Source: an uncultured Oscillospiraceae bacterium
GTDB taxonomy: Bacteria > Bacillota > Clostridia > Oscillospirales > Oscillospiraceae
Direction of reading: 5' to 3'
Length of the DNA: 20,274 nucleotides
NCBI GenBank assembly: GCA_958426425.1
Contig: CATZYY010000029.1
Location: 1-20,274 of the forward strand
The translations under genes were made by a program, and so were the position numbers. Positions 13,217-20,274 of the stretch are shown piece after piece. The first letter of the stretch is position 1. The number at the start of each line of letters is the position of its first letter. The notes below the pieces were generated by a model, which worked only from the letters and a program-made list of their open reading frames with translations, had not been told where the DNA came from and made no database searches.

Positions 13217-14743
13217 ATGAAGAAGAGACTCTTGCCGCTCCTTCTTCTGGTCAGTCTCCTGGGCGCCGTACTCACCGGATGCGGAGGCGGCAGCACAGAG
13301 GAGACGCCGGAGGACCGGGCGGCGGCCAACGCCATCGCCGTTGGCATTGCTCAGGATTTGGACAGCAGCCTCGACCCTCACAAGACCGTGAAGGCGGGGA
13401 CCCGAGAAGTCATGTTCAATGTATTCGAGGGATTGATGAAGCCCACACCGGAGGGAGACCTGATCCCGGCGTTGGCTGAGAACTATACCATTTCCGACGA
13501 TGAGACCGTCTATACCTTTACCCTGCGCCAGGGCGTGCAGTTCCACAACGGCGACACCGTGGACGCCGGCGACGTGGTTTGGTCCCTGGAGCGGTGCATT
13601 GACCCCCAGGAGGCTGACATTGTGCCGGTGGATGGTTTCGCCATCATCGACTCTGTGGAGGCTCTGGACGAGAACACCGTGGTCATCACCTTGACCGAGC
13701 CCAGCAACGAGTTCCTGTCCTATTTGACCACCGCTGTTTTGCCGGCGGACTATGACCAGCAGGACACCGCTCCCGTGGGCACCGGCCCGTTTAAGTTTAT
13801 CTCCCGCACCGCACAGGACTCCATCGTTCTGGAGAAGTTTGATGGGTACTGGGGCACCCCCGCCGAGCTGGACAAGGTGACCTTCAAGATTATCGAAAAC
13901 GCCGACAGTCTGCTGATGAGCCTCCAGAGCGGCGCTATCGACCTGTGCGCCCATCTGACCAGCACCCAGACCGCCCAGCTGGGCGAGGACTTCCAGATCA
14001 TCGAGGGCACCATGAACCTGGTCCAGGCCCTGTATCTGAACAATGCCGCGGAGCCCTTCAACAACGAGCTGGTTCGTCAGGCCCTGTGCTACGCCGTGGA
14101 CCGGCAGCAGATTTTGGATTTGGCCTTTGACGGTTACGGTGCCCTGATCGGCTCCAGCATGTATCCGGCCTTCTCCAAGTATTTTGACGACAGCCTGACC
14201 GATTACTACACCTACGACCCGGACAAGGCTGTGGAGCTGCTGACCCAGGCCGGCTATCCAGACGGCTTCGACATGACCATTACCGTCCCCTCCAACTACC
14301 AGCCCCACATGGACACCGCCACGGTGCTGGTGGAGCAGCTCAAGGCCGTGGGCATCAATGCTGTCATCGAGCCCATCGAGTGGGAGAGCTGGGTGGCCGA
14401 CGTGTATACCGGCCGCCAGTTCCAGGCCACCGTGGTGGGCGTGGACGCCTCCAACATGACCGCCCGGGCCCTGCTGGAGCGGTTCACCTCCGACTACGAC
14501 CGGAATTTCATCAACTACAACAACGCCGAGTATGACGCGCTGTTCCAGCAGGCCATCGCCTGCTACGACGATGCGGAGCAGACGGCGCTGTACAAGCAGA
14601 TGGAGCGCAACCTGACCGAGCACGCCGCCAACGTCTATATCCAGGACCTGGCGGATTTGGTGGCCCTGCGGACGGGGCTGGAAGGTGTGCAGTTCTATCC
14701 CATCTACGTGCTGGACCTGTCCACGGTCCGCTACGTCCAGTGA
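13217..14743 (+). CDS. ABC transporter solute-binding lipoprotein, family 5 (peptide/nickel type)
   Basis: A 508-residue lipoprotein. It opens with MKKRLLPLLLLVSLLGAVLTGC, a lipoprotein signal peptide with lipobox LTGC and Cys22 as the acylation site. The mature protein has the SBP_bac_5 pattern: DPHKTVKAGTREVMFNVFEGLMKPTPEGDLIPALAENY, FTLRQGVQFHNGDTVDAGDVVWSLERC, GTGPFKF and LNNAAEPFNNELVRQALCYAVDR. Its place ahead of two permease and two ATPase genes makes it the capture component of one importer. The ATG at 13217 follows AAAAAGGAG; the frame is open further upstream (an in-frame ATG at 13101 lies in the leader), but that would bury the signal peptide. Ligand unknown: peptide, nickel chelate or another small solute. 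Confidence 0.93.
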   Translation: MKKRLLPLLLLVSLLGAVLTGCGGGSTEETPEDRAAANAIAVGIAQDLDSSLDPHKTVKAGTREVMFNVFEGLMKPTPEGDLIPALAENYTISDDETVYTFTLRQGVQFHNGDTVDAGDVVWSLERCIDPQEADIVPVDGFAIIDSVEALDENTVVITLTEPSNEFLSYLTTAVLPADYDQQDTAPVGTGPFKFISRTAQDSIVLEKFDGYWGTPAELDKVTFKIIENADSLLMSLQSGAIDLCAHLTSTQTAQLGEDFQIIEGTMNLVQALYLNNAAEPFNNELVRQALCYAVDRQQILDLAFDGYGALIGSSMYPAFSKYFDDSLTDYYTYDPDKAVELLTQAGYPDGFDMTITVPSNYQPHMDTATVLVEQLKAVGINAVIEPIEWESWVADVYTGRQFQATVVGVDASNMTARALLERFTSDYDRNFINYNNAEYDALFQQAIACYDDAEQTALYKQMERNLTEHAANVYIQDLADLVALRTGLEGVQFYPIYVLDLSTVRYVQ

Positions 14744-14747
14744 TATG

Positions 14748-14771
14748 AGCGGCGGCCGAGAATGTGCCGCT
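14748..14771 (+). other. Intra-operon hairpin after the binding-protein gene
   Basis: AGCGGC pairs with GCCGCT across 12 nt, four bases past the stop. Such stems often keep binding-protein mRNA more abundant than the permease part; here this is inference. Confidence 0.4.
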
Positions 14772-14794
14772 GCCCCGAAAGGGGGACGAAGACG

Positions 14795-15745
14795 ATGAAG
14801 TATGCTCTGCGGCGGATCGCCATGCTGCTTCTGACCATGGTCATCGTCTCCCTTTTGGCGTTTGTGGCCTTTGATCTGATTTCCGGCGACCCCGCCACCG
14901 CCATGCTGGGTACCCAGGCCACCGAGGAGAGCGTGGCCGCCCTCCGGGCGGAGCTGGGGCTGGACCGGCCCCTGCTGGTCCGCTATGGGGAGTGGCTGCT
15001 GGGCTTTTTCACCGGGAACCTGGGCACCTCCTACAACTACTATCAGCCGGTGTGGGACCTGATCGCCTCCAAGGTGGCGCTGACGCTGACATTGAGCCTT
15101 TTGAGCTTTGTGATGATCGTGGCGGTGTCCGTGCCTCTGGGGGTGTGGTCCTCCCGCCACGCCGGCGGCGTCCGGGATGGGGCCCGCACCGCTTTCAACC
15201 AGCTGTGTATGGCGGTACCCCCTTTTTTCACAGGCATTTTGCTGACGTGGGTGTTCAGCACGGTGCTCCATGTTTTCACCCACGGCAGCTTCCCGGGGTT
15301 TGGCACAGACCTGTGGGGATCTCTTGGGTATCTGGTCTTCCCCGCTGTGGCTCTGGCCATTCCCCGCATTGCCATGACGGTGCGGATGCTGCGCAGCACC
15401 ATTCAAGAGGAAATGGGCAAGGCCTATGTCCGCACCGCCATCTCCCGGGGCAATGACCGCCGGGGGGTCCTGTACCGCCATGTGCTGAAAAATGCCCTGG
15501 TGCCGGTAGTGACGTTTCTGGCCCAGACCATGGCGGAGATTGTGGCCGGCAGCATTGTGGTGGAGCAGGTCTTCGCCCTGCCGGGTTTGGGGCGGATGCT
15601 GGTGGCGTCCATTTCTAACCGGGACTACCCGGTGGTCCAGGCCATCGTGGTGATTCTGGCCTTCTGGGTGGTGCTCTCCGGTACGGTGGCAGACCTCATC
15701 AATCAGCGGATCGATCCGCGCCTGCGGCTGGGAGGCGACCTATGA
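14795..15745 (+). CDS. ABC transporter permease, DppB/OppB-like
   Basis: A 316-residue permease with six predicted membrane helices. The N-terminal LAFVAFDLISGDPATAMLG and ELGLDRPLLVRYGEWLLGFFTGNLGTSY are typical of DppB/NikB, and the EAA loop reads YVRTAISRGNDRRGVLYRHVLKNALVP, the ATPase contact site. ATG at 14795 has AAAGGGGGACG upstream; an ATG at 14762 would add 11 residues before the natural MKYALRR start. It forms the translocation pore with the following gene, which it overlaps by ATGA. Nothing is missing. Confidence 0.93.
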   Translation: MKYALRRIAMLLLTMVIVSLLAFVAFDLISGDPATAMLGTQATEESVAALRAELGLDRPLLVRYGEWLLGFFTGNLGTSYNYYQPVWDLIASKVALTLTLSLLSFVMIVAVSVPLGVWSSRHAGGVRDGARTAFNQLCMAVPPFFTGILLTWVFSTVLHVFTHGSFPGFGTDLWGSLGYLVFPAVALAIPRIAMTVRMLRSTIQEEMGKAYVRTAISRGNDRRGVLYRHVLKNALVPVVTFLAQTMAEIVAGSIVVEQVFALPGLGRMLVASISNRDYPVVQAIVVILAFWVVLSGTVADLINQRIDPRLRLGGDL

Positions 15746-16548
15746 GAGAGAAAAACGGTTATCTCTGGGTGGGCGGCATCCTGGCGGCAGCTATGGCGCT
15801 GGTGATTCTGGTGGGCTTTTTCTGGACACCCTACGACCCCACTGCCATCTCCGTAGGCCCCAAATTTGCCCCTCCCTCTCTTCAGCATCTGCTGGGTACC
15901 GACAACTTCGGCCGGGACATTCTCAGCCGGGTCATGAAGGGCGCCGGCACTACTTTTGCCATCGGCGCGGCCACCGTGGCCATCGGCGCCGTGTGCGGCA
16001 CAGCGGTGGGAGCGCTGACCGGCTACTTCGGCGGTGTGGCGGATGAGGTGCTCATGCGCATCAACGATGCCCTCACGGCCTTCCCCAGCATCCTGCTGGC
16101 TCTGGTGGTGATCTCCCTGTTGGGGCCGGGCAATAAGTACAATGTCATTATCGCCCTGGGCCTGGTGTTCATCCCCAGCTTTGCTCGGGTCACCCGCACG
16201 GCCTTTGCCGCCCTGCGGGACGTCAACTACGTAAAAAGTGTTCGGCTGATGGGCGCCTCGCCCAGCCGTATTTTGGCGGTCCACATCCTGCCCAACACCC
16301 TCTCTGTGCTGCTGCCCGCCATTACCATCGGATTCAACAACGCGGTGCTGGCGGAGGCCTCCATGAGTTTCCTGGGCATCGGCGTCACCCCGCCGGATGC
16401 CTCCCTGGGCTACATGCTCTCCGAGGCGCAGAGCATGATGGGTGCGGCCCCCTGGTACGCCGTCAGCACCGGCCTTGCCATTGTGCTGATGGTGTTCAGC
16501 GTGGGCCTCATCGGCGAGGGGCTGCGCCGGGGCGGAGAGGAGGACTGA
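15742..16548 (+). CDS. ABC transporter permease, DppC/OppC-like
   Basis: A 268-residue permease with about six helices. It carries the DppC hallmark LGTDNFGRDILSRVMKGAGTTFAIG, then TGYFGGVADEVLMRINDALTAFPSILLAL, and the EAA loop YVKSVRLMGASPSRILAVHILPN. It starts inside the preceding stop (ATGA) and ends 2 bp before the first ATPase gene, so all are co-translated. It pairs with the DppB-like subunit to form the pore. Confidence 0.93.
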   Translation: MREKNGYLWVGGILAAAMALVILVGFFWTPYDPTAISVGPKFAPPSLQHLLGTDNFGRDILSRVMKGAGTTFAIGAATVAIGAVCGTAVGALTGYFGGVADEVLMRINDALTAFPSILLALVVISLLGPGNKYNVIIALGLVFIPSFARVTRTAFAALRDVNYVKSVRLMGASPSRILAVHILPNTLSVLLPAITIGFNNAVLAEASMSFLGIGVTPPDASLGYMLSEAQSMMGAAPWYAVSTGLAIVLMVFSVGLIGEGLRRGGEED

Positions 16549-16550
16549 CC

Positions 16551-17342
16551 ATGCTGACCATTGAAAACCTCCATGTGAAGTTCCACAACCGCACCCGGGA
16601 GGCCGTGGCGGGCGTATCCCTCTCCATTGCCGACGGGGAAATCCTGGGTTTGGTAGGTGAATCCGGCTCCGGCAAGTCCGTTACCGCCATGAGCGTGGCG
16701 GGCCTTCTGCCCCGGAAGCAGTGCGATTACAGCGGCAGTGTCTACCTGGATGGGGTGGAGCTGCTCCATGCGGACCGTGCGCTGCTGCGCAAGATCCAGG
16801 GAAAGTCCATCGGCGTGGTGTTCCAGGAGCCCCAGACCTACATGGACCCCCTGATGAAGGTGGGCCACCAGGTGGAGGAGGTTCTGCGGATCCACACGGA
16901 CCTGACCCCCCAGGCCCGGCGGGACCGGGCATTGGAGGCCATGGCGGCGGTGGAGCTGCCGGACCCGGCGGAGGTCTACGACAAGTACCCCCACCAGCTC
17001 TCCGGCGGCATGTGCCAGCGGGCCATGATCGCCGCAGCCATCGCGGCCCGGCCGGGATTGCTGCTGCTGGACGAGCCCACCACCGCCCTGGATGTGACCA
17101 TCCAGGCCCAGATCCTGGACCTTTTGAAAAAACTGAACCGGGAGGGCGGCATGTCCATGCTGTTTATCTCCCATAACCTGAATGTAGTGCGTAAGCTCTG
17201 CACCCGGGTGGCCGTCATGCAGCGGGGGCTGCTGGTGGAGGAGGGAGACATCAACCAGGTCTTCTACCATCCCCAGCATGACTATACCAAGCGGCTGATT
17301 GCCGCCATTCCCACCCGGCACCGGAAGGAGGACGCTCCATGA
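16551..17342 (+). CDS. ABC transporter ATPase, DppD/NikD-like (short form)
   Basis: A 263-residue ATPase. Walker A GESGSGKS (36-43), Q-loop region VFQEPQTYMDPL (90-101), signature LSGGMCQR (150-157), Walker B LLLLDEP (170-176) and the switch histidine in FISHNL (205-210) are present. The residue after the His is Asn, where most relatives have Asp; the signature carries Met-Cys where QxQ-type residues are usual. It lacks the Cys-containing C-terminal extension found in standard OppD/DppD (about 320-330 residues), so it resembles NikD in size. It overlaps the next ATPase gene by ATGA and probably forms a heterodimer with it. Confidence 0.92.
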   Translation: MLTIENLHVKFHNRTREAVAGVSLSIADGEILGLVGESGSGKSVTAMSVAGLLPRKQCDYSGSVYLDGVELLHADRALLRKIQGKSIGVVFQEPQTYMDPLMKVGHQVEEVLRIHTDLTPQARRDRALEAMAAVELPDPAEVYDKYPHQLSGGMCQRAMIAAAIAARPGLLLLDEPTTALDVTIQAQILDLLKKLNREGGMSMLFISHNLNVVRKLCTRVAVMQRGLLVEEGDINQVFYHPQHDYTKRLIAAIPTRHRKEDAP

Positions 17343-18079
17343 GCGAGGAAAAACTGGTCCTCTCCGTCCAGCACGTTACCAGCGGATACCGGGACGGCGG
17401 TGTGTTCCGGCGAAAGGGCCCCTATCAGGAAGTCCTTCACGACGTGACCTTCGATGTGCACTACGGGGAGATTCTGGGCCTTGTGGGCGAGTCCGGCACC
17501 GGCAAATCCACCCTGGCCCGAACCATTTTGGGCATTGTGAAGCCGGAGGCGGGGCAGGTGATCCACTATACCAAGCGGCCCCAGATGATCTTTCAGGACC
17601 CGTACAGCTCCCTGAATCCGGCCTATACGGTGGGCTGGATTCTGGAGGAGCCCCTGCGGATTTACGGCAAGTACGACAAAGCGGAGCGGCAGCGCCGGGT
17701 CCGGGATATGCTGGAGCGGGTGGAGCTGCCGGAGGAGTGCCTGGCGGCCCGGCCCTCGGAACTATCCGGCGGTCAGCGCCAGCGGGTGTCCATTGCCACG
17801 GCGCTGATCCAGCGGCCGAAGTTTTTGATTGCCGATGAGCCGGTCAGCGCCCTGGATGTAACCATTCAGGCCCAGATTTTGAAGCTGCTGAAGAACCTGC
17901 GGGACGAGCTGGAGCTGAGCTATTTGTTTATCTCCCACGATTTGAATGTGGTCTACCAGCTCTGCGACCGGGTGCTGGTGATGAAGGACGGTCGTGTGGT
18001 GGAACAGGGCACTGTGGACGAGATTTTCGACCATCCCCGGGAGGACTACACCAAGCAGCTCCTGGCCGCGGCGGAGTAA
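17339..18079 (+). CDS. ABC transporter ATPase, DppF/NikE-like (short form)
   Basis: A 246-residue ATPase with fully standard motifs: Walker A GESGTGKS (50-57), Q-loop IFQDPYSSLNP (84-94), signature LSGGQRQR (142-149), Walker B FLIADEP (162-168) and switch FISHDL with H200. It is the second half of the ATPase pair and, like its partner, has no C-terminal oligopeptide-type extension. AAGGAGG lies upstream within the previous gene. The stop is 4 bp before the DUF3810 gene, so the downstream genes belong to the same operon. Confidence 0.93.
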   Translation: MSEEKLVLSVQHVTSGYRDGGVFRRKGPYQEVLHDVTFDVHYGEILGLVGESGTGKSTLARTILGIVKPEAGQVIHYTKRPQMIFQDPYSSLNPAYTVGWILEEPLRIYGKYDKAERQRRVRDMLERVELPEECLAARPSELSGGQRQRVSIATALIQRPKFLIADEPVSALDVTIQAQILKLLKNLRDELELSYLFISHDLNVVYQLCDRVLVMKDGRVVEQGTVDEIFDHPREDYTKQLLAAAE

Positions 18080-18083
18080 ACCC

Positions 18084-19187
18084 ATGAGAGTCTTTTTGAA
18101 AGCGCATCAAAAACTGCATATCTGGTTTCTGACAAACCTCATTCTGTTGGGGGCCTTCCTGCTGGCCCGGCACCAAAAAGCGTGGATGAACGCCCTGGCG
18201 GATCACGTCACCACCCCCCTCAAGACCGCCCTGGGACGGCTGTGGGGGGCGGTGCCCTTTTCCGTCATGGAGGTCCTCTACACTCTGGCGGGGGCGGCGG
18301 CTATCGGGTACATCCTCTGGAGCGCGATCTCCGTGGCCCGGGCCAAGGGTTATCGGGGACGCCGGGCCTACGGCGCTGTGCTGGGCGCCCTTTGCGCCGC
18401 ATGGTCGGTCTATCTGGTCTTCTGCCTGCTGTGGGGCGTCAACTACTGGACTGACAGCTTTCAGGACAAGTCCGGCATCCGGGAGGAGGCGGTGCCTCTG
18501 GAGGAGCTGACGGCGGTGACGGCGTGGTTTGCCCACCGCCTGGCGGAGACGGCGGACGGCGTGCCCAGGAACGAGACCGGCCTCTTTGATGTTCCCCGGG
18601 AGGAAATTTTAGCGGCCTACGCCTCCGTCTATGATGGAGCCGAGGCCCTGTTCCCCTTCCTGGAATTTGACAGTCAGCCTCCCAAGGCCATGTTCTACTC
18701 CAAATTTATGAGCGCCATGAATTTTACCGGGGTCTACTGCCCCTTTACCGGGGAGACCAACCTCAATGTGGACGCTCCGGCCTGCCTGCTGCCGGCCACG
18801 GTGGCCCATGAGCTGGCCCACCAGCGGAGCATCGCCTCGGAGCAGGAGTGCAACTTTCTGGCGGTGGTGGCCTCCACCACCTGCGGCGATCCGGTCTACG
18901 CCTACTCCGGCTGGCTTATGGGATACATCCACTTGTCCAACGCCCTGTACGACGCAGATCGGGAGGCCTGGCAGGTCATCCGGGACCGGCTGCCGGAGTC
19001 GGTGGTGGCGGACCTGACTGCCAACAACGCCTATTGGGCACAATACAAGGGCGCGGCGGCCGCTGCCGGCCAAACCGTCTACGATACGGTCCTCAAAGCC
19101 TACGGCGATGCCGACGGCATCCGGTCCTACGGCACGGTGGTGGACCTGCTGACGGTCTATTACCGCGACGCCGCCCTGGAATCGTGA
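18084..19187 (+). CDS. DUF3810 family membrane protein with HELAH motif
   Basis: A 367-residue protein. The N-terminal third has three predicted membrane helices (about 12-28, 60-82, 95-117), and the rest is a soluble domain. It contains VAHELAHQRSIASEQECNF (241-259), an HExxH-type zinc site (H242, E243, H246) with E253 or E255 as a possible third ligand, as in zinc metallopeptidases. Residues from FYSKFMSAMNFTGVYCPFTGETNLN form the conserved region of the DUF3810 family. Function is not established; a membrane-bound metallopeptidase is inferred. ATG at 18084 has GGAG upstream and begins the natural hydrophobic N-terminus. It is inserted between the ABC ATPases and the glycosyltransferase with tight spacing. 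Confidence 0.82.
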   Translation: MRVFLKAHQKLHIWFLTNLILLGAFLLARHQKAWMNALADHVTTPLKTALGRLWGAVPFSVMEVLYTLAGAAAIGYILWSAISVARAKGYRGRRAYGAVLGALCAAWSVYLVFCLLWGVNYWTDSFQDKSGIREEAVPLEELTAVTAWFAHRLAETADGVPRNETGLFDVPREEILAAYASVYDGAEALFPFLEFDSQPPKAMFYSKFMSAMNFTGVYCPFTGETNLNVDAPACLLPATVAHELAHQRSIASEQECNFLAVVASTTCGDPVYAYSGWLMGYIHLSNALYDADREAWQVIRDRLPESVVADLTANNAYWAQYKGAAAAAGQTVYDTVLKAYGDADGIRSYGTVVDLLTVYYRDAALES

Positions 19188-19200
19188 AAAGGAGCTGCCT

Positions 19201-20019
19201 ATGAACATTTTGGTCACATTGGACCGCAACTATCTCCAGCCCTTGCGGGTGATGTTGGGGTCGTTGTATCTCAACAACCCCGGCGAGACCTTTGACATCT
19301 ATCTGGTAGGAGACGGCCTGCAGCCGGAGGAATGGGCGGACCTGGAGCGGCTGTGCGCCCGCCGGGGCGCGCTGCATCCCGTGACCGTGCCGGAGGACCT
19401 GTTCGCCGCCGCTCCGGTGGTGCGGTATTATTCCCGGGCTATGTACTACCGGCTGCTGGCGGCCCAGCTGCTGCCGGCGGAGTTGGACCGGGTGCTGTAT
19501 CTGGACCCGGATATTCTGGTCATCAATCCCCTGCGCCCTCTGTACGACACGAACCTGGAGGGCAAGCTCATGGCAGCCTCGGTCCACCGGGGACTGACGG
19601 ACATCTCCAGCCGGGTAAACCGACTGCGGCTGGATACCCCGGAGGCGGAGGGCTACTTCAACTCCGGTGTGTTGGTCATGGACCTTGCCGCCATGCGGCG
19701 GCGGATGGACCCGGCGGAGATCTTCGCCTATGCCAGGGACCACGCCGACGTGCTGATCCTGCCGGATCAGGACATTCTCAACGGCCTGTACAGTACGGAA
19801 TTGTACCCGGTGGAGGAGCGCCTGTGGAACTACGACGCCCGGCGCTTTGACCGCTACCAGCTCTCCAGTCAGGGGGAGATGGATATGGACTGGGTCATGG
19901 ACCACACGGCGGTGCTGCACTTTTGCGGCAAACGCAAGCCCTGGCACAAGACCGCCCGGGGCCGGTTCTCGGCCCTGTACAAGCACTACCAGCGGCTGCT
20001 GGCGCGGCTGGAACAGTGA
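19201..20019 (+). CDS. Glycosyltransferase family 8
   Basis: A 272-residue soluble GT-A glycosyltransferase. It starts MNILVTLDRNYLQPLRVMLGSL, with the DxD metal/nucleotide-sugar motif in VLYLDPDILV (D102, D104), FNSGVLVMDL (153-162), LPDQDILNGL (187-196) and the C-terminal HFCGKRKPWH (240-249). GT8 enzymes move galactose or glucose from UDP-sugars; in Firmicutes they often decorate surface polymers. Donor and acceptor are unknown. AAAAGGAGCTGCCT precedes the ATG, 13 bp after the DUF3810 stop, and a strong terminator follows, so it is the last gene of the ABC operon. Confidence 0.92.
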   Translation: MNILVTLDRNYLQPLRVMLGSLYLNNPGETFDIYLVGDGLQPEEWADLERLCARRGALHPVTVPEDLFAAAPVVRYYSRAMYYRLLAAQLLPAELDRVLYLDPDILVINPLRPLYDTNLEGKLMAASVHRGLTDISSRVNRLRLDTPEAEGYFNSGVLVMDLAAMRRRMDPAEIFAYARDHADVLILPDQDILNGLYSTELYPVEERLWNYDARRFDRYQLSSQGEMDMDWVMDHTAVLHFCGKRKPWHKTARGRFSALYKHYQRLLARLEQ

Positions 20020-20027
20020 AAACAGCG

Positions 20028-20062
20028 CCCGCCCCGTCCCAACGAGGGACGGGGCGGGCTTT
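20028..20062 (+). terminator. Terminator after the ABC-DUF3810-GT8 operon
   Basis: CCCGCCCCGTCCC, loop AACGA, then the exact complement GGGACGGGGCGGG, followed by CTTTCC. It lies 8 bp after the GT8 stop. Very stable, though the T-tract is short. Confidence 0.85.
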
Positions 20063-20130
20063 CCTGTATGGAGCCGCCGAAGCGCGGTGGGGAAGAGGTA
20101 TTCTCCGCCGCGTTCCATTTCGGTCCCACA

Positions 20131-20260
20131 GCGTTCCGCCGCCCGCAGGCGGCGGAAACATTTGAATCTCGTCATTTCCGGGGACATGCGCCTCGGAAAT
20201 GACACTTTGCATGGCGGGGCGGGCGACAATTTCCCGGGAAACCGAGTCCGCCCCGCCATG
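20131..20260. repeat. Second hairpin cluster, gene-free end of window
   Basis: The 212 bp after the terminator carry no credible gene. Perfect inverted repeats tile it. They are TTCCGCCGCC/GGCGGCGGAA (20134-20157, 4-nt loop), GTCATTTCCG/CGGAAATGAC (20171-20203; extended inward by GGG/CCT-type pairs), and CATGGCGGGGCGG/CCGCCCCGCCATG (20210-20260), the last enclosing the palindrome TTTCCCGGGAAA (20230-20241). GCGTTCCGCCGC at 20131-20142 also occurs at 951-962 in the first cluster. Another mosaic of small repeats. Confidence 0.65.
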
Positions 20261-20274
20261 AAATCCCTTGCCTG

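Noticed and set aside
12977..15481. Very long minus-strand open frame (834 codons) across the ABC genes
   Set aside because: It is antisense to the lipoprotein and permease genes, whose motifs and ribosome sites are clear. Its sequence is rich in His, Gln and Gly with no recognisable domain, as expected for the reverse frame of GC-rich genes.

Overview
The window looks like a chromosomal segment of a GC-rich, endospore-forming Firmicute, most likely a gut Oscillospiraceae (Flavonifractor/Lawsonibacter/Oscillibacter-like). This is an inference from high GC, a SpoIIP sporulation gene, strong AGGAGG ribosome sites, sigma-A-type promoters, TPP riboswitches and ECF vitamin transporters. No rRNA, tRNA, CRISPR array, transposase or prophage was seen.

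Layout. (1) 1-800: the 3' part of ssb, then rpsR and a strong terminator, the usual rpsF-ssb-rpsR group. (2) 803-1100: a gene-free chain of perfect inverted repeats. (3) 1153-2313: spoIIP on the minus strand. (4) 2475-7622: a two-armed thiamin salvage locus. Leftward thiW-thiM and rightward thiE-thiD-thiT-tenA diverge from about 130 bp that carries two back-to-back promoters, each feeding its own TPP riboswitch and terminator. The genes cover thiazole uptake (ThiW) and phosphorylation (ThiM), pyrimidine phosphorylation (ThiD), coupling to thiamin phosphate (ThiE), thiamin uptake (ThiT) and salvage of degraded thiamin (TenA). No thiC or thiG is in the window. Two 112-bp repeats separate thiE from thiD.

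(5) 7749-11613, minus strand: a YegS/DgkB-type lipid kinase, a Nudix hydrolase coupled by a GTGA overlap, a membrane-anchored DNA/RNA nuclease, a 55-residue coiled-coil protein, and endonuclease IV. The small gene is preceded by an inverted pair of Spo0A-like boxes. (6) 11770-13032: an AI-2E/PerM-family membrane protein. Its promoter and that of the lipid kinase share one palindromic -35 hexamer. (7) 13048-20062: an operon with a structured, terminator-containing leader, a solute-binding lipoprotein, two DppBC-like permeases, two short DppDF-like ATPases, a DUF3810 membrane protein with an HELAH motif, and a GT8 glycosyltransferase, ending in a strong terminator. (8) 20063-20274: a second chain of inverted repeats like that at 803-1100.

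The most interesting signals are regulatory and structural: the divergent TPP riboswitches, the shared -35, the 0A-box pair, the attenuator-like leader before the ABC operon, an unexplained structured leader ahead of thiW, and the dispersed hairpin elements. No wholly new protein system could be demonstrated from the sequence alone.
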